This document shows positions 54,954 to 62,856 of a stretch of DNA of 64,000 nt, piece by piece. The notes beneath the pieces were generated by a model that searched no databases, was not told the DNA's origin, and was given only the letters and a program-made list of their open reading frames with translations. The translations under genes and the position numbers were made by a program. This stretch comes from Chersky-840 sp963811775 (GTDB taxonomy: Bacteria > Actinomycetota > Acidimicrobiia > Acidimicrobiales > UBA8190), in contig CAWESO010000010.1 of assembly GCA_963811775.1 (NCBI GenBank), forward strand, positions 124,001 to 188,000, given 5' to 3'. Every line of letters starts with the position of its first letter. The first letter of the stretch is position 1.

Positions 54954-55889
54954 ATGATAAGCGTGGGGACCTTGCTCGCCTTGGTCTCGACCTTCGTGTT
55001 CATGATCGCCACCCCGGGCTCGGCATCAGCGGCTCCTATGGGCCCCGGTTACTGGCTGGAGGCTGGAGATGGTGGCGTATTCACCTTTGGGGCGCCCTTC
55101 GAGGGCTCGGCTGCCTCCGACGCCAGTCGCTGCCCGGCCAATCCCCCAGCTCGCTCCATGCCCAACGGCTCGTGCTGGTCCATGGCTCCAACCCCTGACG
55201 GTGGGGGGTACCGGATCCTCAACGCCTACAGCGGGGACATCTACGCATACGGCGACGCTGTCTCATACGGGCAGCCAGCCGACACCGCTGCCTACAGCGG
55301 GGGGGCAGATCTGTGGCCCACGGCCATAGCGATAGTGGCTACCCCTGACGGCAAGGGCTACTGGGTGTTGGAAGAGGGGCTAAGCGGGCTTGGCTCCGTT
55401 CAGAGCTTCGGCGACGCCATGAGCTACGGCGACGAGACCACCATCGCTCGCACCACTGGCCATGTCGGGAAGCCGGTCGCTATGGCCGCCACCCACGAGG
55501 GCAAGGGGTACTGGATCGTCGATTCTGACGGTGGAGTGTTCAGCTTCGGCGACGCCACCTTCTACGGTTCGATGGGTGCCACACCGCTCAATGCGCCGGT
55601 AATGGGCGTGGTTGTGACACCGGACGGCAAGGGCTATTGGCTGGCGGCCGCCGATGGTGGCGTCTTCAGCTTCGGTAGTGCCGCCTTCGGCGGATCCATG
55701 GCCAACACCGTGCTGGCCAAGCCGGTGGTTGGCATTGCCGCCAATGGATTCGGGGCCGGCTACTGGCTGGCCGCCGCCGATGGCGGGGTGTTCGCCCTCG
55801 GTGGAGCGCCTTTCTTGGGCTCCATGGGAGGCCGGCCCCTCGCCCGCCCAGTCTTCGCCATCAGTGCCACCGCGATGCCGATCGACTGA
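54954..55889 (+). CDS. Secreted protein of GYWL-DGGVF repeats
   Basis: A 311-residue protein with an N-terminal signal peptide (LLALVSTFVFMIATPGSASA). About six repeats of 45-50 residues follow the model GYWLxxxDGGVFSFGDAxFxGS then a Pro-Val-x-Gly link and TPDGKG: for example GYWIVDSDGGVFSFGDATFY and GYWLAAADGGVFSFGSAAFG. The repeats are typical of secreted acidimicrobial proteins, thought to form beta-propellers. It probably binds something on the cell surface. No catalytic motif is seen. It stands between the Kelch gene and the next repeat. Confidence 0.85.
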   Translation: MISVGTLLALVSTFVFMIATPGSASAAPMGPGYWLEAGDGGVFTFGAPFEGSAASDASRCPANPPARSMPNGSCWSMAPTPDGGGYRILNAYSGDIYAYGDAVSYGQPADTAAYSGGADLWPTAIAIVATPDGKGYWVLEEGLSGLGSVQSFGDAMSYGDETTIARTTGHVGKPVAMAATHEGKGYWIVDSDGGVFSFGDATFYGSMGATPLNAPVMGVVVTPDGKGYWLAAADGGVFSFGSAAFGGSMANTVLAKPVVGIAANGFGAGYWLAAADGGVFALGGAPFLGSMGGRPLARPVFAISATAMPID

Positions 55890-56012
55890 GTGGACGGAGC
55901 GTCACCAACTCCTGGTGCGACTGGACAGGGTGTATTCAAACGCAGCACGCTAAGTGCCTGATTCCCGACGGGTCGGAAATCGCTCGGCGGCAGGGCAAGC
56001 GCCCACGGTATT

Positions 56013-56054
56013 CGGGGATCCCGGTCGCACCGCCCCGGGTGATACCGGTATCAC
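56013..56054 (+). repeat. Repeat core with a 16-bp palindrome
   Basis: CGGGGATCCCG at 56013-56023, 124 bases after the secreted-protein stop, is followed by the perfect 16-bp palindrome GTGATACCGGTATCAC (56039-56054). This is the shortest copy of the family; it lacks the long block. Confidence 0.7.
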
Positions 56055-56194
56055 TGGCACGTCGTAGAGGCCGGCTTCAGGGCGTGCGGCACTGGCAACC
56101 TTGAGCAGGTGATCAGGCGGGAGGGGCAGTAGCGGGCAGTAGCATCTTGGGCTGCCTTGTTGCCTTCCCCGTCACTCGTAGGAGTCCTCCGGTA

Positions 56195-56730
56195 ATGGCC
56201 CACACAACTGACGGATCAAATGCACCGCTCGAAACGGCCCGGCTCCGGTTGCGGCAGATGCAGCTGGAGGACGTCGACGTCGACCCACTATTGAGGGTTT
56301 TTGGTGACGCCGACACCATGCGGTTCTATCCCTCGCCTTTCACCCGTGAGCAGATGGCGGCATGGATCGAATGGAACCTCCGTAGCTACAACGAGCACGG
56401 GTATGGCCTGTGGGCACTTGTGCTGAAAGAGACTAACGAAGTTATAGGGGATTGCGGGCTGACCTGGCAGCGCGTGGGCTACGGGGATGGGCGCGAGCTT
56501 GAAGCCGGTTGGCACGTGAGGCGAGATCTTTGGAGCCTTGGCCTCGCCACCGAAGCAGGATTCAGTGTCCGCGACTACGCCCATGATGTCCTCCAACGAG
56601 AACGGCTAATCGCAATCATCAACGCAGAGAACCTTCCCTCACAGTCGGTCGCACGCAAGCTGGCATGTCACTCGAGCGCGTTGATTCCCTGGACGGCAAA
56701 GAGAGGCTCATCTTTGCCATGCAGTTCTAG
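56195..56730 (+). pseudogene. GNAT-family acetyltransferase with a single-base frameshift near its end
   Basis: From ATG 56195 it reads LETARLRLRQMQLEDVDVDPLL, GYGLWALVLKETNEVIGDCGLTW and LGLATEAGFSVRDYAHD (the acetyl-CoA loop), typical RimJ/RimL-type acetyltransferase. At about 56660, after ARKL, the frame runs into a foreign-looking tail to 56815. Reading one base shifted gives MSLERVDSLDGKERLIFAMQF and a stop at 56728-56730, the natural end. One lost G in a GG(G)C run explains it. So the gene is broken at its C-terminus, or the base is a sequencing miscall. Confidence 0.75.
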
Positions 56731-56782
56731 AGAAACGTGTTTCGCAAGCGCCAGGTGGAGGACGGTTCCGGGCACCCATAAT

Positions 56783-56880
56783 CGGGGATCCCGGTGGGGT
56801 CGCGTATCTGTCTAGCTCGGGCGGGACGTGCCGTTTGTTCTCGCCCTCACGTGGAGCCCAGCCGCCCGGAAACGACGGCC
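56783..56880 (+). repeat. Dispersed repeat, CGGGGATCCCG core, subtype 2
   Basis: The core at 56783-56793 lies within the out-of-frame tail of the acetyltransferase. The next ~90 bases (CGGGCGGGACGTGCCGT, final AACGACGG) align with 52370-52470. The following gene, at 57019, is again a small alpha/beta-barrel protein. Confidence 0.75.
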
Positions 56881-57018
56881 CTGAACGGTGCCGGTCGCCC
56901 CGACGCTGGCGAGCTTTCTGGCGGGCGCAGTGCCGGTCAGGCCTGCCGTCTACGATCCGGGCCGAGTGGGTGCGAGGCACGCGGGTGCCACATCCATCAG
57001 CGATGGGAGGATGACATC

Positions 57019-57330
57019 ATGTGGGCGCAACTCATCACCACTCGTATCAAACCGGGCCGGGAAGGCGACCTGCCGAAGCTGGCAGAGCAGTTGCAGGCGA
57101 CCGAACAGCCGGGCTCGGGTCTAGTGCGATCGATGATGATGCAGGACCAGAAGGACCCGAGCCGGGCCTACATGCTCGTCGTATTCGAGAGCGAGGAGAA
57201 AGCGCGAGCCCGCGAGAACGACGAGCGACGCCAGGAAGGGTTGGCCAAGGTCCGGGCACTCATGGAAGAGATCCTCGACGGTCCACGGGAGTTCGTCGAC
57301 CTGACCGTCATCGAGGAGATGACGCCGTAG
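57019..57330 (+). CDS. Antibiotic-biosynthesis-monooxygenase (ABM) domain protein
   Basis: A 103-residue protein from ATG 57019 with GGGAGG eight bases upstream. WAQLITTRIKPGREGDLPKLAEQLQ and YMLVVFESEEKARARENDERRQEG fit the ABM/Dabb-type dimeric alpha/beta barrel. The final EFVDLTVIEEMTP is the usual last strand. ABM proteins are small oxygenases or heme/quinone-binding proteins, but many have unknown roles. A second small barrel-like gene follows 90 bases downstream. Confidence 0.82.
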   Translation: MWAQLITTRIKPGREGDLPKLAEQLQATEQPGSGLVRSMMMQDQKDPSRAYMLVVFESEEKARARENDERRQEGLAKVRALMEEILDGPREFVDLTVIEEMTP

Positions 57331-57420
57331 CCCCAACCGTGAATGATCGGGGCTAGATGCCCATGCAAACGCCGCAGTCGTACAGTCCGACAATCACCAC
57401 GCAATGAAAGGTGACCATTC

Positions 57421-57699
57421 ATGACCGTCCGCATCCACACCACTCTTCCCGGCGTCAACCGAGAGCAGTTCGACGCTCTGCACAAGCTCATCACCGCTGG
57501 TGAGCCGCCGAAGGGTCTGTTGTTCCACTCGTCGGCGCCGGTCGAGGGTGGCTGGCAAGTGATCGACTTCTGGGAGTCTCGTCAGGACTACGACGTGGCC
57601 ATGGTTGGGGTTCAACAGGGCATGGAAGCAGCCGGTGTGACTCCTCAGGGACCCCCGAGCGTCGAGGAGTTCCCCGTCCACGAGACGTTTCAGCCTTGA
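57421..57699 (+). CDS. Small ABM-like barrel protein
   Basis: A 92-residue protein from ATG 57421 (AAAGGTGA upstream). TVRIHTTLPGVNREQFDALH, LLFHSSAPVEGGWQVIDFWESRQDY and EFPVHETFQP give a beta-alpha-beta-beta-alpha-beta outline as in ABM-like barrels. It is the third small protein of this fold in five kb and probably shares an operon with the preceding gene. No function is known. The next repeat copy starts 89 bases later. Confidence 0.75.
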   Translation: MTVRIHTTLPGVNREQFDALHKLITAGEPPKGLLFHSSAPVEGGWQVIDFWESRQDYDVAMVGVQQGMEAAGVTPQGPPSVEEFPVHETFQP

Positions 57700-57787
57700 C
57701 TGGATAGGGTCGCGCCCCACGCGCAACGTGCCTCGACCCGACCGGCGCCTCGGCCGGACGGGTGGCGGCAGTAGGGCATCCGATACT

Positions 57788-57980
57788 CGGGGATCCCGCC
57801 TGGGTCATGTATCCATCTGTGGCATGAGGATTGCGTGGGAGTCGGGTAACCGGGCCGGAGCAACCCGGGCAGTATTCGCGGCGCCGAGCGATAGCGATGG
57901 ATCCGGTCAGAGGCGAGTCCGACCCCTACGGACTGATTCGACACTCACAGACGGAGCGTCACCCATCCCGGACCGGGCTA
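57788..57980 (+). repeat. Dispersed repeat, CGGGGATCCCG core, long subtype
   Basis: Core at 57788-57798, then ATCTGTGGCATGAGGATTG and the long block 57840-57980 aligned with 53185-53326 and 49811-49954, with more substitutions. The whole stretch 57700-58078 has no supportable gene. Confidence 0.82.
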
Positions 57981-58078
57981 TACCGATAAGTCCGAAGTGC
58001 AGGGGCGCAAGGAGAGCTTTCGCGGACAGCCCGAGTGCTCGCCCTGTACTGCTCCCGGTGACCCCAACGTAGCATCGC

Positions 58079-59077
58079 CTACGCGACCGCCTGTGTTGTC
58101 GCGGTGGTGGTCGTGGTCGGCGTCGGGATGGTCGTGGTCGGCGTCGGGATGGTCGTGGTCGGCGTCGGGATGGTCGTGGTCGGCGTCGGGATGGTCGTGG
58201 TCGGCGTCGGGATGGTCGTGGTCGGCGTCGGGATGGTCGTGGTCGGCGTCGGGACGGTCGTGGTCGTCGTCGGGACGGTCGTGGTCGTCGTCGGGACGGT
58301 CGTGGTCGTCGTCGGGACGGTCGTGGTCGTCGTCGGGACGGTCGTGGTCGGTGCGGGGGCCGTGGTCCCAGTCGTCGCGGTCGTCGCTGTGGTTGTCGGA
58401 CCATCGATCACGACCGGACTGATCGTCAGGAATGTGTCCTTGAACGTCGCGGGCTGGCGCGTTCCGCCATGCGAATTTGGATGTGACATCGAAGTCAGTT
58501 TGGCCGTGCTACTTGCTTGATCCTGCTGCGATTGAAGCACCAGCTGACGCAAACGAGCTATCGTAGTATTCGGTTGGCTATTAGTTGTCACACCGGTAGT
58601 TGTCACACTGGCAGTCGTCGGTGACGGCGACGGTGCCTGAATCGCAGCAATAGATGGCAGCGCGCGTCGCTCGGTGACACCACGGGGTGTCGATGAGTGT
58701 CCCGAGACCAGCGCGAGTGAAACACCGACCAAGATCAGAAGGCCGATGACAACCACGCCAACCCGGCCGACCAGGGGGCGCCCGTGCAACCGGGACACGA
58801 TGACACCGCTCTCCCCCTCCAAGGCCGTCAGGGTCGCATCGGCGGGGGAAACCGATATGACCGGCACCAGACGCTCGCACTGGGCGCAGCGAGAGCCAGA
58901 CATGGTTTGGTCCCACGTCCACAGTGCCTCTGACAGGTATTGGAAACCGCACAGCGTCTTGGTCGGCTTGGGGAAGCTTTCGGCCACGGCGTGCCACTCG
59001 GGTGCCCAATAATTGGGACGCAAAAGCGAAACCATCCAACCGCGACGCGGCATCTCCGAAACCGCGAGGTACCTCAT
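58079..59077 (-). CDS. Membrane-anchored protein with N-terminal zinc-ribbon-like Cys and Thr/Pro repeat tail
   Basis: A 332-residue protein. Residues 25-70 have His29, Cys43 and a CAQC pair (Cys64, Cys67), a likely zinc site. One membrane helix lies at about 102-125 (VGVVVIGLLILVGVSLALVS). After a polar segment the last ~110 residues are a Thr/Pro array: five VPTTTTT-type units then seven units of the form PTTTIPT. The tail is probably outside the cell and may be glycosylated or span the wall. No known family is recognised. The tail's DNA is a tandem repeat (58107-58350). Confidence 0.68.
   Translation of the reverse strand: MRYLAVSEMPRRGWMVSLLRPNYWAPEWHAVAESFPKPTKTLCGFQYLSEALWTWDQTMSGSRCAQCERLVPVISVSPADATLTALEGESGVIVSRLHGRPLVGRVGVVVIGLLILVGVSLALVSGHSSTPRGVTERRALPSIAAIQAPSPSPTTASVTTTGVTTNSQPNTTIARLRQLVLQSQQDQASSTAKLTSMSHPNSHGGTRQPATFKDTFLTISPVVIDGPTTTATTATTGTTAPAPTTTVPTTTTTVPTTTTTVPTTTTTVPTTTTTVPTPTTTIPTPTTTIPTPTTTIPTPTTTIPTPTTTIPTPTTTIPTPTTTTTATTQAVA
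58107..58350 (-). repeat. 21-bp tandem repeats encoding the Thr/Pro tail
   Basis: About seven copies of a 21-bp unit (58107-58248) followed by about five copies of a variant 21-bp unit (58249-58350). Both are in-frame multiples of three, so copy number can change without loss of the reading frame. This is a likely source of length variation between strains. Confidence 0.9.
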
Positions 59078-59991
59078 GGCACCAACCCCCCCCCAACATC
59101 CTCACTCCCGATTTTACCTGGAGGAGGTACCCGCCGACTAGACGTTGTCAAGCTGCGCTCTCGTCAGAAATGACGAATTCTCAGCCAGGGAGGAGCTTTC
59201 CTGCCCGCGCGTAGCGTTTCTCTTGGCAACTCACACATGTCCTCAGGGCTGCCTAAGGGGGGCTGGGGGGGCGAGGCCGCGGTCTAGGGTTGTCAAACGG
59301 TCGGCCCGGGGTCATGGTCTCACCTCGGACCTCGCACGGGCACCCACACGGCGCGGCGCCTTTCCGTGCCGGTGTCCGCGCCCGGCGGGCGGAGGCCGAG
59401 ACCCACTTTTGATGACTGTGGACACGGCGCAGAGCTCGGACGAGGTCCGAGTCGATCAAGCCGCGGGGTTGGATCTGTTCGAGATCGATCGGATTACTTG
59501 GCGACGCAAGTTTGAGAATGTCTGTGACCAAGCTGCTTCCTCCTCAGAGCAACTCGGATTGCCGGTCGCGCCGCCGACGACCCGACTCTCCCAATGATCC
59601 CGCGGGGTGGTCATGTGCGCGGATGATGCAGGCCCGTCCGCTGCGCCCACAGTGTCCCCACTAACGCAGCGAGAGGGGGCCTGCATCTCATAGGTCAAGA
59701 TCGGCCAACCGGTATGTGCCTGATGTCGTGCGTCTCGCCGCGGAACCGACCCGCCCTGTGTCACCGTGTGTGAAGATTTGCGGACGGTTGGGTCCACGAA
59801 CGCTCGCCCTGGCTCGGGCGAACACCGGCATTCCTCACTTTTCGGACGCGACTCCTCACCCACACCGGAACGGGTGGTATCGACCCCCAGCCCTGCCCCC
59901 GCCCTGGCCTCGCTTGGCCGCTTGCACCCGGCGATATCACGTGCAATAGCGGGCGGTCGGGTAGACGGGCGCACGTGTAACCTTTCTAGGG
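59078..59991. other. Gene-poor stretch, no supportable gene
   Basis: About 900 bases. A 61-codon frame at 59412-59597 begins MTVDTAQSSDEVRVD but has no ribosome-binding site or family pattern. Other frames are shadows. The stretch is GC-uneven and carries a G-run at 59259-59270. Confidence 0.55.
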
Positions 59992-60459
59992 ATGAAGTCG
60001 AGCACACCGGGCGTGCAAAGAGTTCTCGTATTGCTGGGCTTCCTTCTTGTTGCGGGAGGCCAACTACCTCCGCTTGGGTTCGCTTCTTTCTCGCCACACA
60101 GTTATCACTTCTACTTGATTGTTTCGGCGGTTGGATACATCCTCTTGGGGTGGGCATCCTGGGCCTGGCTGACCGCTCTCTCTCGCACAAGAGAGGGCAG
60201 GACTGGGATGCGCTGGGTTCTCAGACTCGTAGCCCTTGCGTGTTTGGTTCTCGGGATCGCTTATGTAGGGCTGATCAACGAGCTCATCGAGCTTCATCGA
60301 ACCAAACTTTATCATTCTGGGCTGCGACGACAGCTCCTCAGCTACGGACTACCGCTGGTCGGCTTTTGCGTGGCCGCACTTGGATTCGGGACGGCAGCCG
60401 GCGCGTCGGAAGCAGGGCCATCAGTGAAATCCCGCGAGGTGGACTCGACCGTCCTGTAG
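59992..60459 (+). CDS. Four-helix integral membrane protein
   Basis: A 155-residue protein with about four membrane segments: VLVLLGFLLVAGGQLPPLGF, YLIVSAVGYILLGWASWAWL, RLVALACLVLGIAYVGLI and LLSYGLPLVGFCVAALGFG. The loops are short and there is a charged tail (SEAGPSVKSREVD). No motif indicates a substrate. The ribosome-binding site is weak. It is similar in size and layout to the protein at 60716-61150, so the two may be distant copies or partners. Confidence 0.65.
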   Translation: MKSSTPGVQRVLVLLGFLLVAGGQLPPLGFASFSPHSYHFYLIVSAVGYILLGWASWAWLTALSRTREGRTGMRWVLRLVALACLVLGIAYVGLINELIELHRTKLYHSGLRRQLLSYGLPLVGFCVAALGFGTAAGASEAGPSVKSREVDSTVL

Positions 60460-60715
60460 GTGCCGCTTCCGGTCGAGGTCCTGACCGTCGCCCGGTCGAG
60501 CCAGGGTATCCGTTACTCGCCGGCAATACCGGTCACACGAGAGGCGCTCCTGGATGACATCCCTGTGGGGGGTGTAGCCCAAAGGAGATTCTCCGCACGT
60601 GGCTGGGCCGCGCCGCAAGGGTCGCGTAAGGGTAGATCCTGATTGTCAGGTTCTGACGATGCCTTCATGATGGACAAAGCGTTCGTCGGATCGGCCCCGG
60701 ACGTCCTAAGAACGA

Positions 60716-61150
60716 ATGGAGTCTGGCGCGGGTGGGGAAGTCCCTGGCGTCCATATTCGCCCTGGCGTTGACAGGCCCAAGAGGGTCTTGCGTTCGGCGA
60801 TCATCTTCCTCTGTGTAGCTGGGCTGTTGCTTGCCTATTTGACGGCAGCGTCTCATGCGCCATGGCCGGTTGAGGGTCCTGCCGGTTTTGTATGGGGCGC
60901 CGGATTGGTCGCGGTTGCTGTCGGCTACGTGCTCAAGAGCAGAAACGAACTCTCTCCGACTGGGGTCAGGTGGGGACTCGCACTTGCGATTGTCGGCTTC
61001 TTTCTCCCCATCGTCCTCAACCAATTGCTGAATTTCGACTACCTGCACAGGCTTCACAAGCTCCTGGCGTTCGTCTCTGCCTTCGTTGTGTTCGTAGCCT
61101 GGATCACCACGCTGAAGCATCGAACGCGTCGTCGCTCGTCCACGAGGTGA
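60716..61150 (+). CDS. Membrane protein with three or four helices
   Basis: A 144-residue protein. A polar N-terminal part of about 25 residues precedes helices at about 27-44 (AIIFLCVAGLLLAYLTAAS), 55-72 (GFVWGAGLVAVAVGYVL), 86-103 (GLALAIVGFFLPIVLNQLL) and 116-132 (LLAFVSAFVVFVAWITTL), then a basic tail HRTRRRSSTR. No family is recognised. It is followed directly by the integrase fragment on the other strand. Confidence 0.65.
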   Translation: MESGAGGEVPGVHIRPGVDRPKRVLRSAIIFLCVAGLLLAYLTAASHAPWPVEGPAGFVWGAGLVAVAVGYVLKSRNELSPTGVRWGLALAIVGFFLPIVLNQLLNFDYLHRLHKLLAFVSAFVVFVAWITTLKHRTRRRSSTR

Positions 61151-61510
61151 GCGAGGGTGGATCAGGGGTCCATCAGGTCCTGCGGCGTCCACCATCGGGT
61201 TGTCGGCCACGTGGTCGTTTCGAAGGCACCATCCGAGGAACGTGCGAGCCAGGGCGATCCGGGACCGGACGCTGTTGTTGGCAATCCGCCTTCCGGCACC
61301 GCTGCACCAGTCGATCAGATCCTGCTCGGTCAGGTCTCGTGGGTGACGCCGATTGCTCGTGCGGAACAGGTCGTTGAGCAGGCGCCGGTAGTGGTCGTTG
61401 GTGTTCGGGTTGGGGTACCGGTCACAGAAGGCGCCCACGATGACGAAGAGGGCAGCGTTGTCCGAGGGTGGCCCCAGTGCCCGCAGCCTGGTTGGGGCGC
61501 CTAAGCGACT
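61151..61510 (-). pseudogene. N-terminal fragment of a tyrosine recombinase
   Basis: About 110 residues, NTNDHYRRLLNDLFRTSNRR, HPRDLTEQDLIDWCSGAG and ANNSVRSRIALARTFLGWCL, are the core-binding (SAM-like) domain of a phage-type integrase. The recombinase at the right edge has the same blocks (ANNSVRARLSTSRAFLRWCV), so this is a truncated relative. The catalytic domain is absent; at 61151 the sequence gives way to the membrane-protein gene. Confidence 0.75.
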
Positions 61511-61822
61511 ACCAGCCGACCGCTCCGTCGACCATCTCTCGGATGAGATCGGCGTGGCCGTTATGTCGAGAGTATTCCTCGATATAACTACATGTTCGCT
61601 CCGAGAACCACGCATGGGTGTCCTTTCGTGTGCTCTAGGTGTGTCTCATGCTCATGCCGGGGCCGTCGAGCGACCTCCCCCTCGACGGCCCCGGTGATAC
61701 ACCCTCCTGCGATGGGCGACCAGTGGTCGTCGTTCCGGCGGATCCCGCTGTGTTCGAGGTGCCACGGTGTGGCTGGTGGACACTGCATGTGGGCGTCGGG
61801 CGGTCTGAGGGGGGGGGTGGGG

Positions 61823-62068
61823 ATGATGGGGCAACGTCAAAGGCCAATGCGGCACGAGGGCGTCGAGTCGGTGTTGCCGGGTCGTGCGTCGTGCGGTGAG
61901 GTCACGTTCCGTCTCGTGTTCGATTTGCTCGGGCGTCCCTGCGGTGCTCGTTGCGAGGTGCGTCGGTGCGGATGGGAACAGTGCATCCCTTCGCCTGAGC
62001 TCGCATCGTGGTTGCTGCGAGAGGTCCAGGAACATAGTTCGATCCACCAGGCGCAGAGCCGCCGGTAA
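61823..62068 (+). CDS. Hypothetical small Cys-containing protein
   Basis: Eighty-one residues from ATG 61823 after a G-rich stretch that could act as a ribosome-binding site. The middle has GRASCGEVTFRLVFDLLGRPCGARCEVRRCGWEQC, with five cysteines, then a helix ELASWLLREVQEH. No family is recognised. Weak support: one open frame in a gene-poor area. Confidence 0.35.
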   Translation: MMGQRQRPMRHEGVESVLPGRASCGEVTFRLVFDLLGRPCGARCEVRRCGWEQCIPSPELASWLLREVQEHSSIHQAQSRR

Positions 62069-62345
62069 GGGCGTCCCGTCAGACTCCTTGTCCGTAGGTC
62101 GGCCCCGTGATCTCCGAAGGCACGTTGGTGCCGACGAAGCTGATCGTCTGGTGTGGTCACAGCGGGGGGTGCCCTGGGGGAGGTCGGCTGAGTCCGACCG
62201 AACCCAGGGTCTCCCCTCTGCGTCGCCGCCAGCGTCTCGGTTCGCCTCGGAGCGGCACCGGTCGGTGTCACGAGTCAGTAATCGTGCAAGGGACCGGTCG
62301 GGAGAGGCCGATGCGGCACCATCGCATCGGACTTGACGCTAGAGA

Positions 62346-62458
62346 TGGCGGCCCCACCGAGGCTCGCAGTCAAGAGCGCCGAGGCCGAGCGGAGCGAGGT
62401 CCCCACCGAGGCGGCGAGCGAAGCGAGCGCACTCTTGACGGCGAGTGTGGGGCCGCCA
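62346..62458. repeat. Long inverted repeat, about 30-bp arms
   Basis: The arms TGGCGGCCCCAC (62346-62357) and GTGGGGCCGCCA (62447-62458) are perfect complements, and pairing continues inward with small gaps through the GTCAAGAG / CTCTTGAC block (62369-62376 / 62432-62439). The loop is made of GAGCGGAGCGAGG-like motifs. It may be a terminator, a small non-autonomous element or a structured attachment site. The stretch 62069-62856 has no other supportable feature. Confidence 0.75.
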
Positions 62459-62856
62459 GGCTCCGACCGGTCCCGGTCAGTGTGACAGCTCAGTGGTATA
62501 CGAAGACCACCCGGCGCCTCAGCAGCGGTGTCCGTAGCGCTCCGTCGTGCTCGGAGGCAACGTGATCGGTGGTCGTCGACTGTCGTCGTCGGTCACGGCG
62601 TGGTGTCGGTGTGTGGCGTCGGTAGGCCCGTAGATTTGCTCAGGGGTAACTCCTGGTCGATCGGTGGCACTAGCCATCCCGCTTTCGGTTCCAGAGCCTT
62701 AGACGAGAACACAGCGGGTCATTTTGTCCGTGACACAAGCCGATGAGGGCCGGGGCGGGGTCCGAGCAGGACACCGCTCCGAGGAAGGGCCAGGGACCCG
62801 CACGACGGCAGGTTCATCGCCGTCGGGTGGGCAAGGCCCGCCCCAGCCCCGGCCCG

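Noticed and set aside
52370..57798. Classical integron with attC sites
   Set aside because: I could not find paired GTTRRRY/RYYYAAC cores, the gene directions are mixed, and none of the recombinases shows a clear integron-integrase insertion.
58104..58520. Val/Gly repeat protein on the plus strand
   Set aside because: It is the antisense of the Thr/Pro tail; the minus-strand frame has a membrane helix, Cys motif and start.
59412..59597. 61-codon frame MTVDTAQSSDEVRVD
   Set aside because: No ribosome-binding site, no recognisable fold and no neighbour support.
62107..62565. 152-codon plus-strand frame
   Set aside because: Only the first 40 residues look protein-like (VISEGTLVPTKLIVWCGH); the rest reads through the long inverted repeat and is Arg-rich.
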